From: Chloridium humicola
Lineage: Eukaryota > Ascomycota > Sordariomycetes > Chaetosphaeriales > Chaetosphaeriaceae
Length of the DNA stretch: 64,000 nucleotides
Direction: 5' to 3'
NCBI GenBank assembly: GCA_027569505.1
Contig: JAPDFF010000037.1
Coordinates: 62,001-126,000, forward strand
This document shows positions 53,922 through 64,000 of the stretch, one piece after another. Numbering within the stretch: the stretch's first letter is position 1; each line of letters opens with the position of its first letter. The notes under the pieces were generated by a model. That model saw nothing but the letters and a program-made list of their open reading frames with translations, was not told the origin of the DNA and searched no databases. Both the position numbers and the translations under genes were made by a program.

Positions 53922-55566
53922 ATGGCTACGTCTTTACACAAACTGCGCGACTACTTCTCTTCAGCCTGGAGGAGTGATCCAGCCGAGCGCAAGCTCGTCC
54001 GCAAGATTGACTTTTTCATTCTGAGCTTCTGCTGCCTCAGCTACTTTCTCAACTATGTAAGTGACTCCAGAAGGATGGGGCATATCCGGATGAAGGGGCT
54101 AACCATAGTCCAGCTTGACCGGAGCAACCTAAACAATGCATACGTGTCTGGCATGAAAGAGGACCTAAACTTCAAAGGCGACCAACTGAATCAGATCAAC
54201 ACTTGCTTCACAGTTGGGTAAGTCTTCCCGAGACAAGAGACATCCCGGTTACTCATGCCCTCAGCTACGTCCTCGGCCAGATTCCATCCAACCTCAGCCT
54301 GCACTATGTCAAGCCCCGCCACTTCTTCCCGGCCATGATGCTCGTTTGGGCGGGCCTGACCATGGTCACTGCCTCGACTCACACCCCACAAGCCATCATG
54401 GCCATCCGCTTCTTCCAAGGCATCTCCGAAGCCAGCACCTTTGTCGGCACGCACTACATCCTCGGATCCTGGTACACGGAGCGCGAACTTGGCAAACGCA
54501 GCGGCATCTTCACAGCCTCTGGCCTCGCGGGCACCATGATCGGCGGCTTCATCCAAAGCGGCATTTACACGAGCATGAACGGCCGACACGGCCTCGCCGG
54601 CTGGCGCTGGCTCTTCATCATCGACGGCATCATTACCCTCCCCATCGCCCTCTACGGCTTCCTCCTCTTCCCGGACACGCCCCCCACCACCACCGCGCCT
54701 TACCTCACTCCTGCAGAGCGCGACCTCGCCGTCACCCGCCTCCACCTCCCTGACCACGAATCCATCACCACTCCCATCACCCCTGCAACCTCCAAAGACC
54801 GCGCCTCCAGGTCCCCCTTAACATGGACCTTCGCCAAAACCGTCCTCCTCTCCTGGGAATGGTGGGGTTTCGTCCTCCTCTGGATCATCGCCGGCGAGAC
54901 CGAATCCTTCTCCTCCAACGCGCTCCTCGCCCTCTACATGAAGAGCCACCCCACCAACGACTACACCGTCAAGCAGCTCAATAACTACCCAACTGGTGTT
55001 CCAGCGGTGGGGATCGTGTCGACGCTGTTCTGGGCGGCGCTGACGGATTTCATGGGCGGGAAGAGGTATCTGGTGGGGTACTTTATTGGGGTGATGGGGG
55101 TGGTGACCAGTGGAATGGTGTTGGCTGCGAAGGGGATGGAGGGGAATCGGGGGACGACGGTGGTGTTTGCGGCATATTATTGGGCGGGCGCGGTGTATGC
55201 GTGCCAGGCGACGTTTTTTGCGTGGGCGAATGATGCCATGAGGAGGAGGGAGCCGGTGTTTAGGTCGGTGGTGCTGGCGGGGATGAATCTGGGGAGTAAT
55301 GCGGTGAATGCGTGGTGGAGTATTGTGTTTTATGGCGCGAGTATGGCGCCGTGGTTTGAGGTGAGTTCTTTTTTCTGTCACGGTGTTGATGAGAGGGGAT
55401 CGAAGCTAACAGATGGCAGAGGGGCATGTATGCCATGATTGCCACGTCGGTGGCGCTGGCGGTGTGGACAGCTGGGCTGTCGTGGGTCTCGAAGAGGGAA
55501 GAGGATCGGGAACAGGGAAAGATACGCCCGTCGGGCGGAGAGCAGGAAACGGGAGAGTTTGTGTAG
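53922..55566 (+). CDS. MFS transporter, anion:cation symporter family (pantothenate/Liz1-like)
   Basis: Four exons: 53922-54056, 54114-54217, 54265-55360, 55420-55566; 493 aa. Introns of 57, 47 and 59 nt, all with GTAAGT or GTGAGT donors. Intron 1 joins YFLNY to LDRSNLNNAYVSGMKEDL, the TM1-loop signature of ACS-family permeases; intron 2 joins CFTVG to YVLGQIPSNL. Further marks: IRFFQGISEASTFVGTHYIL, YTERELGKRSGIF and GWRWLFIIDGIITLPIALYG. Twelve membrane segments are expected, with the long central loop at about residues 245-280. Liz1/Fen2-type members import pantothenate with protons at the plasma membrane; other close members carry allantoate, nicotinate or biotin precursors, so the substrate is a best guess. 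Tail-to-tail with the phosphatase-like gene. Confidence 0.88.
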
Positions 55567-55806
55567 AAAAAACAAATAGAGTTCTGTGCAGCTGGCATCA
55601 AGCCCTTATTACATCAACCAGATATATTCAGAAGAACTAAACTTACGACCTCGAGGCAAAGTCTCAGGAGTCCGTGGTTCTGAAGAAACCCGAGCACTTT
55701 ATAATGAAACCCAGCTTCACATTGTCATATGCTCATAAATTACGAACTAGATACACCATGGTGCTCATCATTGCCATGACAGTCATCAGACATCAACCCA
55801 TGACCC

Positions 55807-57313
55807 CTAAACACTCTCCTTACCAACGCTGCTCACACTCGCAATCTTGGCCACAGGCAGCATGGCCGCCAACCTCTTCTTCTCCGCCTTCCGCTTCCTG
55901 GCCCCAATCAGCCACATGGCAGCCCACACCAAGTTACCCACGATAGCCACACACATAACCACCAACACGCCAATCCACGACCCCTTCTTCACACTATCAC
56001 TCGCCGGAACATACACGCCATTCACCACATTATCCTCCCAGTTGTACTGCGCGCAAAACGCCGCATCGCTGCCGCACTCGCTGCACCACCCCTTCGTCGT
56101 TGTAATCCCCCTCGCCAGCATGCCCGACATAAACTCAGTCCACGACAGCTCGGCCTTGCCCTTCCCAAACAGCGGGAACTGCGTCAGCTCACCGGCGGTG
56201 CCGTTGCGGAACAGGAAGCGCACGTGCAGGCTATCCACGACCAGTTTGTCCGTCTCCTCGGGCGTGAACAGCTCAAAGGCCATGGTCGAGGCGTACTCGG
56301 GCAGGCCGAAGAAGTCGGGCGATGCTTCAGTGAGACCGGAGATGCCGAAGAAGGCGAGGAAGGTGTCGTAGCTGCCCGAGAGGTAGGTGAACTTGGGGGT
56401 GTGGGCGGCCGACTCGACCGTCTTGCGCAGGTGGGCGACGATGGCGCCGGCGAGGGTGCTGGCGTGCAGCGAGCGGGCGGGCTCGGAGGCGTTGTAGTTG
56501 AGGCCGAACTCGGCGGAGTCCGCGAGGGTGCGGAGTTGGAAGAGTTGGGCGTCGGTGACCTTGCGGGCCGGGGAGGAGGCGTTGTGGATGCGGGCGACGT
56601 TGATCACGTCGAAGATGTCGTAGGCCTTGGCGTAGGTGAGGTACTCGGCGGAGGGGTACATGTCCGAGACGAGGGGCCAGAGCGAGCGGTAGAAGTCGCG
56701 TGTGGCGTTGAGGCGGGAGCCGAACTCGTTGCTGCTCAGGAAGGCGGCCGAGGAGTCGATAAGGGCGGGGCACTCGTCGTCGCCCTTGATCCAGATGGTC
56801 TCGGGGGATTCGACGTCGACACCGTGGAGCTGGACGTACTGGTAGCCGTTCACAGGGCCCTCGACGGAGGAGCCGTTGGCGAGGCGGGACTCGGACGTGG
56901 TGAGGTCGGGCTTGAGCTCGCCCAGCGGCGGATAGAAGCCCTGGAGGAAGGACGTGGCCGTGTCGAGGAGGATGCTCTGGTCCGGGGCACTGGCGTAGAC
57001 CTGGGCGGGCACGTATTGGAACTCGGAGATACCCTTGATGCGGTGCGGCGAGTCGGCGGCCAGGTAGCGGGCGCGGTAGTCGCTGCCGACCTTGTAGACT
57101 TGTGTCGCACCGAGGGGGGTGAGGACCTGTGAGCCGAAGTGCTTGGTCGTCCCTGGGGGATGTCAGTGTTGTTCTGGTGCATCATCTGTGAGACTGAGAG
57201 TGCAACATACTGTCGCCGTGCCGGGAGAAGACCAACGCGCCGTGAACCGTCTCGGCGGCAGCAGCAGTGGCCGCCAGCCCACTGGCGAGGGCGAGGGTGA
57301 GTGCGTTCACCAT
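55807..57313 (-). CDS. Histidine-acid-phosphatase-like membrane-anchored protein
   Basis: Two exons (57313-57211, 57152-55807) give 482 aa; the 58-nt intron (GTATGT..CCCCAG) splits the Arg of the RHGDR motif (31-35). The N-terminus is a signal peptide (VNALTLALASGLAATAAAA, cleavage near AETVHG). The branch-2 histidine-phosphatase fold is visible through LTPLGATQVYKVG and YASAPDQSILLDTA. Several Asn-x-Ser/Thr sites suggest glycosylation. Near the C-terminus a hydrophobic stretch (WIGVLVVMCVAIVGNLVWAAMWLIG) precedes a basic KRKAEKKR tail: a type I membrane protein facing the vacuole lumen or outside. The second catalytic motif, normally His-Asp, appears as SGSYDTFLAFFG, with Tyr in place of His. 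Activity may therefore be altered or lost. Confidence 0.83.
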
Positions 57314-58617
57314 GGCTTCGCTTGGCTCCGTCTGGATCCTGAAGAGAGAAGGCGGTGTTAAAGAGAGAGCCTGAGGTTGCTGCTCACTCAGATCCTCTTT
57401 TGATGGTAAGGGAGCTAAGAACTCCAACAAGCCGATGCCAAGGAGGGGTACTTGTACATGTACATAGTACGTAAGATGGGCCGTTGTTGACTACATGGAA
57501 CATGGGTCTTCTCGGCTTCCGTTTCGCGTCCCGGACCCCACCTGCAGTTCCTGGTTATCTGGCGAACTGATCCTTTCTGATTGCTTGAAATCTGGCGCTT
57601 GTGAGGGATTTCCTCGGAAAAGCGGTGGTTCTGCATTTCACACCACGCCTTATCGGGCGCGCCCTGGACATATCTGTCACACTTTTTGTCGACGTGACGC
57701 GTCCCCGATCCCTCAGAAACCAGAGCACCGAATTTGACTTTTCCGGTGTTGCTCAGCAACAGTACCTCCGAGGCTGTTGGTCGGTGGTTGGTGGGAGCGG
57801 GGAACACAGCGAGCAGATTCCACCATGCCAACAACGGCCGCGATAACAAACGGATTCATCAAGATCAGGGGAGCTCCCCGCCAGGCCGATGCATTCCGGC
57901 CTCGGAGACATCGGAGCGGATCTCGGCACATGGCCGGGAGTCGGGGTAGGCTGATGCCCTCTTGCTTGGCGGCCGAAGTTAGCCTGACTCCCGAGTCAAG
58001 AGACTGTGGTGAGAGTGGCTTGATGTGGCTTACGGCTCATACCTGCCGCAGTCAAAGGGCCTCGCTCTCAGATGTCCTCCGTAAAAGAGCCTGTTGGGAT
58101 CCTTTAATGCCGCTCCTAGAATCTCGGTTTATCACTCAGAGTGTGACTCGACTATGCATGACCTCTTCGGCGTTCCCCGACATTGCCAACAAGCAGAGCG
58201 CGTCTCTGTCGGAGCCAACCAAGGAGAGTTCTCAGGCTGCGAGCCTGCGCTGTCCCCGCGGTCGGGTTCCTGAAAAGGGACCCGTGACTGTTTGAAGACG
58301 GGACTGTGGTTGCATTTGAGCGATTTCCTCAGCCAATACAGCGCATCCAATTCTGAAGGATCTAGTGCTTGTTCGCTTCGCCCTGCGCAGCGCAGCAAGT
58401 GACCATTTCGGGGCTGCGCTCGGATGAGCTAAGTCTTCATGGATTGCTCTCGCCCCCTTCCCGACTGACATCATCCGAGCCGCGCACTGACATGCGTCTT
58501 TTTGATGGCTTCAACTCACCATCGCTTCTAGACACAAACACCAATCCAAACCTCACCCATAATCATTCAAACAATTTATAGTTCCTCAACTCCACCACAA
58601 TTTATCCCCGATTCCCC
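57314..58617. promoter_or_regulatory. Divergent upstream region, 1.3 kb
   Basis: Lies between opposing starts of the phosphatase-like gene and the PPAY-protein gene. No gene recognised. A TGTACATGTACA-like palindrome occurs near 57434-57446. Probably holds both promoters. Confidence 0.4.
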
Positions 58618-59573
58618 ATGAACTCGTCAAAAGCCAAACCCGAATACACACCTCCCACCTCCATGGACGAACCCCCGCCCCCCTTCGACGCTCATCCCCC
58701 CATCCAACCCTCCACCAGTAACTCCCCCTCCGACCTCCCGCCCGCCTACACCGACGACAGCAGCAGCGCTGGCCCAAAGGAAATCATTCCCCCCTCCGCC
58801 CTTGTCATCCATGGCCGCTTCATCTACCCCCTCCCCGCCTCCGGCGCCGGCGAACCCTCCTCCGACCCTCTCTACCAGCTCTCGCGCGCCATCCACTGCG
58901 TGAGCACCGCGACCGAGGACATCACCATCGAGCGACTCGAGTACCGCGTGCGCAGCAACGCGACGCCTGACGGGGCCCCCGCCGTCGCCCGCCGCGAGCG
59001 GGACCTGTACCGCATGTCTCACCGGGCTGAGCTGCCGTTTATGGGATTGCCCTTCGAGGCCAAGTTGCTGCCCCAGTCGAATAAGACGCTGGGGAAGATC
59101 TCGATTGTTAAGAGCCCGCTATTTCGACATGGCTATCGTGCTTTGAAGGTGTTGCCGGAGGAGGAGCAGTTTCGGAGGCAGAAGAAGGGGGTCAAAGTGG
59201 AGGATTGGGAGTATCACTTTGTGGTGAGGGGGGATGGGGAGGGATGGAAGTGGGTGGATAAGGAGGGGACGACGGTCGCGAGGGAGGAGAGGGTGGGGTT
59301 TAAGGGGAAGGGCGAGGGGGAGGATGAGTATAGGCTGCGCGTGCTGGTGCCGCTGTCGAGGCGGACGCTGGATAGCCTGGTGGCGTTGTGGTGTCTGTGG
59401 ATGTGGCATGTCCATATCGAGGAGAGCAAGCCGAAGAAGACTTGGGAGGATCGTGAGTCTTTCTGGATGAGGTGGTTGGTCATTGCTGCTAACAATGTGC
59501 TCCAGGAAAACGGATCATTCAGATGCCTCGGTCTACCTACAGCATTTACGGTGGCGGTGACATCAAGACCTAA
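58618..59573 (+). CDS. Unrecognised ascomycete protein with PPAY motif
   Basis: Two exons (58618-59452, 59506-59573) give 300 aa. The 53-nt intron (GTGAGT, branch CTAAC, ..TCCAG) replaces a tail of 41 codons by KRIIQMPRSTYSIYGGGDIKT and looks certain from its sites. The N-terminus (1-60) is Pro-rich and disordered, with DLPPAYTDD, a PPxY motif that could bind WW domains of Nedd4/Rsp5 ligases. A globular part follows, mostly strand-like: ALVIHGRFIYPLPASG, DPLYQLSRAIHC, TIERLEYRVR, then HFVVRGDGEGWKWVDKEG. PPxY plus a beta-rich domain recalls arrestin-like adaptors, but I see no arrestin signature. No function is assigned. Confidence 0.72.
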
Positions 59574-60157
59574 CTGACATATGCGGCTGGTTTAGCCGGT
59601 CAGTGAATACGGTCAAAGAGGAACGAGAGAATACCTTAGGTTGGCTAAATCTGCCTGACTGGCGGACTTTGGGTTCAGGGAGGTCTAGCCATTCGGTGCG
59701 CTCATGGACATGAGTCCCTGACAATCTATCAGAACGCAAATGTTGTCAAGGCGCTCTCCAGGTTTAAATGAAAAGACGAGGTAGTTATTACAGCATTGTT
59801 GTTGAGAGCTCAAAAGGTCATGCAGTTTCGTACAGGACTATCCGCTAGGACGACAGCACATAAACATGTTTGTGTACTACAAACGAGGCGTCGTAGAGCC
59901 GAAGAACCTTCTCTGACAAAGCAGCAAAGAAAACAAGATGGGACTTTGGAGACTGTAAGAGAGAAGCAGAAGGAGATTGGTTCAAAGAAGGATTAGGAAT
60001 GTTCGTTTTCGGTCTAGCTCAAGGCAGCACGGCTTATCAAGCCGTCTCACTTCTCAACTTCCCAAACTCTGAACTCCTGGATGTTGATTCTGTCAAAACC
60101 ATCATCTTCCTCGCAGACCCTATTACTACTCGCGCTAGGAGTCATACGACTAGTATT
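59574..60157. promoter_or_regulatory. F-box gene upstream region
   Basis: 584 bp with no recognised gene. The frame of the F-box gene is open from 59999, so a longer N-terminus starting there cannot be excluded. Confidence 0.45.
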
Positions 60158-61575
60158 ATGGAAGCGGAATCCACGAATCGTCCGCGGTGGGAGCACGACC
60201 TGCCGTTGGAGATATGGGACAAGATCTGCGAATATCTCGACGACTTCCTCGACGTCGCCCGCTTCCGTCTCACCTGCAAGTCCTTTGCGAGCACCGGTAC
60301 GCGCGCTATGCTGCAAAATCTCATAGTGTACTTTCAGCTGGACGACTTCGCCCACCTCCGCGCCATCGCCAACGATTCGGCCAAGTCTAAGCATGTTCGA
60401 AGTCTCGAACTCGACGCGCGAGACTTCATCCTCCCCCGTGAGAGCCCGAGAGAGGATTTGTACAGGGCGCTCGAAGACCACCATGCTACTTTCGCCGACA
60501 TCGTGCACAACGATCTGGATTTTGCACTTCTGCGCGAGGTGCTACCCGAGCTGACTGGCCTGAAGAGGCTTATTCTCTGCTCTGGCGATTGGACGCCCCG
60601 GCGTTGTCGCGGCCTTCCGCCGAAAAGACCAAGATTTTACTCCGGACAGCACGAGAACCGGCGCTTTATACGCCAGCCGTGCACCATGCCCAACTGCAAC
60701 GCTTGCCAGGATTTGAGCCACCGGGCCCTTGCCTTTCTGCTACCAGCCCTGTAAGCAAATGGCCAATATCCCACGGGTCCAGCTCCCGTCTCTAACACGA
60801 TCCTGTCTGTAATAGGGACCAGGCGGGCACGAGATTGCAAAGCCTTGCGGCTGGCAAGTTAAGTTGGAGATGTCTCGGCCTGTTCCCCCGAACCCCCACT
60901 CACGGCCTCACCAGCTTGACCTATCTGCATCTGAACATCGACATATCTTACCTTGTGCAGCTGGAGAACCGCGAGTCAAGTAGTGACTGGCGAGACCATT
61001 TGCAGTGGAGAGCCGAAGGTGGTCTGGCCGCTTTCCTGGCAACGCTCCCTGCGCTCCAAACCCTCGCCCTCAGTTTCAACTGGAACAGCCGAATTGACGG
61101 AATGGAGGATCGCCTTCTGTGGGCCTCGATCTCCCCAACGATACCAGAAATGCAAGACGTCATCCCCGTCAATCACCACTGGCCCCAACTCACTACACTC
61201 AGTCTCACTGGGTTCAAGCTGACCGAGACAATTCTCATGAATCTTTTCCGCCTGCACAAGGATACATTGTTGCGACTCGAGATGTTCAACGTTTGGCTCG
61301 ACTCTCCTTGGCCCGCCGTCTTCCCCAAGATGCGGGAAACACTTCAGTTGAAACAGGCCATGCTCGAGGCGATGTTCACGAACGACAATGCAACTTGGTG
61401 TTTGATGGAGGATGGCGAGGATCCTGAAGATGGCAGCCCGCCCTACTACGCCCATGGCGTCAACAACTATCTTCTTTATGGTGGGACGTGTCCTGTCCGA
61501 GAGGCAAATAAGCACGAGCTAGACGAGTTCGGGCCGTGGCCGTACGGCTCTCACTACTACTCGGAGCGTTGCTAG
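60158..61575 (+). CDS. F-box protein
   Basis: Two exons (60158-60750, 60816-61575) give 450 aa; the 65-nt intron (GTAAGC, branch CTAAC, ..TAATAG) joins FLLPAL to DQAGTRLQSL. The start chosen, MEAESTNRPRWEHD, is right before the F-box (about 12-50: DLPLEIWDKICEYLDDFLD, then FRLTCKSFASTGTRAML), which binds Skp1 in SCF ubiquitin ligases. The rest has leucine-rich-repeat-like periodicity (LTSLTYLHLNIDISYL, LQTLALSFNW, LTTLSLTGFKL) and a short Cys cluster (CTMPNCNACQ), of the kind used to hold substrates. Fungal genomes carry many such divergent F-box genes; no target can be named. An in-frame Met 53 codons upstream exists, without conservation marks. Confidence 0.82.
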
Positions 61576-61702
61576 GCGTCGGCTGCACAGGATCGCCCAT
61601 GAGAGGGGCAGGAAATAGCTGTCTTCTCATCGTGATGGAAAAGATCCATTCTGGGTCACTCCATCAACCTGTGGTATAAGACTTTTACTCAAAAAAGACC
61701 AT

Positions 61703-63040
61703 CTAGCCCATCCGCACCCTCGCTTCCTCCACCATCCCATCAACGTCATACCTCCAAACATAATAAAACCCCTCTGGAATCGCCTCCCCAAACCTCCCTG
61801 GATCCCTCCCCACCTCCGGATCCCTCCAATGAAACAAATCACATGCCCTCCTCGTCCACCGCATCACCTCCCTCGTCCGCTCATACCTCACATCACTATA
61901 TACCTCCAACGCCCTCTCCACCAACGGCTCCCTCTCCACACCCTCCTTCCCCTCCGTAGTTACCCGCGCCAACACCTCCGCCAGCACCAACGCATCCTCA
62001 ATCCCCATCCCGCCCCCGGCCCCCAGATGCGGGGCCGTGGCATGTGCCGCATCCCCCGCCACACACACCCTCCCCGCGTTATACCTCTCCAGCGGATGTT
62101 CATCCATGTCAAAGATCGCCCACTTATCCAACTCCTCGTCGGGGAACAAACCCACAATCCCCCTCACCACCCCTCCCCACCCCGCAAAAGCCTCCACCAC
62201 CTCCCCCTTCCTCGCCCTCGCAATGTGACTCGCACCGTCAGGCCAGACACCGGTGGGGTCGGTGACGACGGCGAGGATGTTGAGCAGGGTGTTGGATGCG
62301 ACGGGGTAGGTGATGATGTGCGCGTTGGGGCCGAGGTACATGAAGCGTGTTGAGCAGGGGTAGGGGCCGAGGGCTGAGAGGGCGGGGGGCATGGGGCAGA
62401 GAGTGCGGAAGCAATATTGGGTTGTGTAGGTTGGTTGGCCGGCGGTAAGGGTGGTGATATGGGTGGTGGGGGAGGGGGTGATGGGGGAGAGGGAGGGGAG
62501 GAGGAGGTGCCGGACGCGGGAGTGGATGCCGTCGCAGCCGATGATAGCGTCGGCGAGGGCGGTGGTGTGGTCTTTGAAGTGAAGGAGGAGTTTGCCCGAG
62601 GGGTGGGAGGGGGAGATGGTGTCGAGGTCTTTGTTGTAGAGGATGCAGGTGGGGTTGCGGTTTAGAACGCGGCTTTCCCATTGCTCGAGGATATCGCTGC
62701 GTCGGCAACCCTGAAACCTGTCGTCGCCAACGTGCAGCTTGAAGATCAGCTGCTCTGAGTCGTAACCGTTCAGCCATTGGAAGTAGTCCTCGCCATTGTG
62801 GTTGGCGACGGCCTGCCAGCCAGCCACGGCGTCAGGGCTCAGGAGGCCCATGGCGTACTCTGCATTGGGGCTGAAGCCGATGCCGGCGCCGATCTCACGT
62901 AAATAGGGGGCTCGTTCGTAAACGGTGAAGGAGACTCCGCGGGCCTGGAGCCCCATAGCGAGGCAGAGGCCTGTGATTCCCCCGCCGATGATGGCTACCT
63001 CGAACTTGGAGCCGTCCGAGGCCGTTGCTGTGGACGCCAT
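61703..63040 (-). CDS. FAD-dependent monooxygenase, salicylate-hydroxylase type
   Basis: A single exon of 445 aa from MASTATASDG (63040); the frame is open 55 codons further upstream but basic and unconserved. It has the three flavoprotein motifs of group A hydroxylases: VAIIGGGITGLCLAMGL (dinucleotide fold, about 14-30), GCDGIHSRVR (DG motif, about 168-177) and VCVAGDAAHATAPHLGAGG (GD motif, about 330-350), followed by GIEDALVLAEVL. GAGIGFSPNA is also typical of salicylate/6-hydroxynicotinate-like enzymes. The reaction class is NAD(P)H- and O2-dependent hydroxylation or decarboxylative hydroxylation of an aromatic acid; the substrate is unknown. It faces away from the reductase at 63534, and the two share a ~490-bp upstream region, so co-regulation is possible. 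Confidence 0.88.
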   Translation of the reverse strand: MASTATASDGSKFEVAIIGGGITGLCLAMGLQARGVSFTVYERAPYLREIGAGIGFSPNAEYAMGLLSPDAVAGWQAVANHNGEDYFQWLNGYDSEQLIFKLHVGDDRFQGCRRSDILEQWESRVLNRNPTCILYNKDLDTISPSHPSGKLLLHFKDHTTALADAIIGCDGIHSRVRHLLLPSLSPITPSPTTHITTLTAGQPTYTTQYCFRTLCPMPPALSALGPYPCSTRFMYLGPNAHIITYPVASNTLLNILAVVTDPTGVWPDGASHIARARKGEVVEAFAGWGGVVRGIVGLFPDEELDKWAIFDMDEHPLERYNAGRVCVAGDAAHATAPHLGAGGGMGIEDALVLAEVLARVTTEGKEGVEREPLVERALEVYSDVRYERTREVMRWTRRACDLFHWRDPEVGRDPGRFGEAIPEGFYYVWRYDVDGMVEEARVRMG

Positions 63041-63533
63041 TTTGAAAGCGGCTGAGTGGTCTTGAACTGCTTGGATTCTCTTGGGACCTGGTCTGGCTTT
63101 GAAAACTGTGGGCTTCAAAGTCTGTGTTAGTGTTGCTCTTACTCGTGTTCTGGGGTAGGTCCTACGCTGTTGTTTGGGGTTGATTCGGTTGACAGAAGCT
63201 CTCAAGATATGGGATGGCCTTGCCGCGAGTAGAGTGTACAGGATATCTCAAGATTCCTTCCCTTTTGTTGACATCTGGATCCAAGCCACTCACACCTTCC
63301 ATTTCATGACATGGACTCGGGTAAGTGCTGTCGGGGTTGGGTGGGGGATCCCGGATGGCGGAAGTGCAGCTTCTTGACGTGGCAGGATTTGTGTAACGAT
63401 ACATCGTATCTTGGGACAGAATTTCTATATTGCTCTTGTCATTGGATCCGTTCCCTACAGTTACTACCGCGTATCGCCCACTTTGCCAGCTGAGAAAACA
63501 GTTTACGAACACCCAGACTGTGAGATCTACGCC
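63041..63533. promoter_or_regulatory. Shared divergent upstream region, monooxygenase/reductase
   Basis: 493 bp between opposing start codons of two oxidoreductase genes. No motif recognised. Confidence 0.45.
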
Positions 63534-64000
63534 ATGTCTCTAGACGAGAGCATTCCCACGGCTCCTGTGGGCAAAGTCCTCTTAACAGGTAGACAAGCCG
63601 CTCATCATCTGATCATGGTTTATGGATAGACTGATAACGTTCCTCCAGGTGGTACCGGTTTCATCGCCTCGCACGTTTTGGACTGCCTACTTGACCATGG
63701 GTAAGTGGCCAACAGAAAGGGTAGCAATTAAATTCCTTAAACCTGTACAGCTTCGAAGTTGTGGTAACCGCTCGGTCTCACGAGAAGGGGCAGCGAATCG
63801 TCGATTCCATCGGCGGGATCCATGACAAGCGAGTGTCATATGTGGTGGTCGAGGACATCGCCAAGGAGGGGGCGTTTGACGAGGTGAGATCACCATGCTC
63901 TTCATCAAATTCTCTAGATTAACATCTTCCAGGCCGTCAAGTCAGACCCGCCCTTCGATTACGTCGTCCACACGGCTTCCCCCTACAAGCTTCACTGGGA
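63534..64000 (+). CDS. NAD(P)-dependent epimerase/ketoreductase (Gre2-like), 3' part outside window
   Basis: Partial. Exons: 63534-63588, 63649-63700, 63751-63883, and 63933 onward, cut by the window edge. Introns of 60, 50 and 49 nt; all phases agree. The start MSLDESIPTAPVGKVLLTG runs through intron 1 into GTGFIASHVLDCLLDHG, the GxxGxxA/S Rossmann motif of extended SDRs (dihydroflavonol-reductase/Gre2 group). FEVVVTARSHEKGQRI supplies the Arg and Lys that select NADPH, and DYVVHTASPYKLHW matches the conserved HTASP block. Relatives reduce methylglyoxal, ketones and aldehydes. The small exons would be missed by an ORF scan. The catalytic YxxxK lies beyond the window. Confidence 0.85.

Noticed and set aside
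56224..57132. 302-codon Gly/Val/Glu-rich frame antisense to the phosphatase-like gene
   Set aside because: Pure codon-bias shadow.
1..64000. CRISPR arrays, riboswitches, bacterial operons
   Set aside because: None seen, and the window is eukaryotic.

Overview
The window is nuclear DNA from a filamentous ascomycete. Genes carry short GT..AG introns of about 46-78 nt (one of 217 nt, one of 112 nt) with CTAAC/CTGAC-like branch sites, and neighbouring genes lie on both strands with no operons. The proteins belong to ascomycete families: Fta1/CENP-L, Pep7, Met8, an APSES factor, medusa and PTH11/rhodopsin-like receptors. Family content and a RIP-type decayed DNA transposon point to Sordariomycetes, probably Sordariales. 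That placement is inference; no species is named.

Positions 465-15765 are a compact housekeeping block: kinetochore Fta1/CENP-L (-), endosomal FYVE protein Pep7/Vac1 (-), siroheme synthase Met8 (+), the MBF/SBF-type APSES-ankyrin factor Mbp1 (-), a short-chain dehydrogenase (-), a mitochondrial-type LYR protein (+), a GNAT acetyltransferase (-) and a 5'-nucleotidase-like phosphoesterase (+). Several pairs are divergent and share upstream regions. Two ACGCGT boxes, the consensus bound by Mbp1-type factors, lie upstream of fta1.

Positions 17805-29422 hold a seven-TM rhodopsin-like receptor, a 1459-aa GYF-domain protein and a TTC27/Emw1-type TPR protein. About 10.5 kb without a supportable gene follows, ending at medusa (medA/acon-3/ACR1, 39991-42433), a regulator of conidiophore development. 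A string of short upstream ORFs lies in the last 800 bases before it.

Positions 44829-47343 are a Fot1/pogo-type transposon with 41-bp terminal inverted repeats, a TA target duplication and a transposase broken by TAG codons of the RIP type. Two related solo LTRs in opposite orientation sit inside it, each with its own readable 5-bp target duplication, so the order of insertion can be read from the sequence.

Positions 47994-64000 carry a BTB-domain protein with Pro-Glu repeats, a second rhodopsin-like membrane protein, an intron-containing tRNA-Gln(CUG), an ACS-family MFS transporter, a membrane-anchored histidine-acid-phosphatase-like protein lacking the usual His-Asp motif, an unrecognised PPAY-bearing protein, an F-box protein, a salicylate-hydroxylase-type FAD monooxygenase and the 5' part of a Gre2-like NAD(P)-dependent reductase that runs off the window. 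All splice models were read by eye and checked for frame consistency; none has transcript support.
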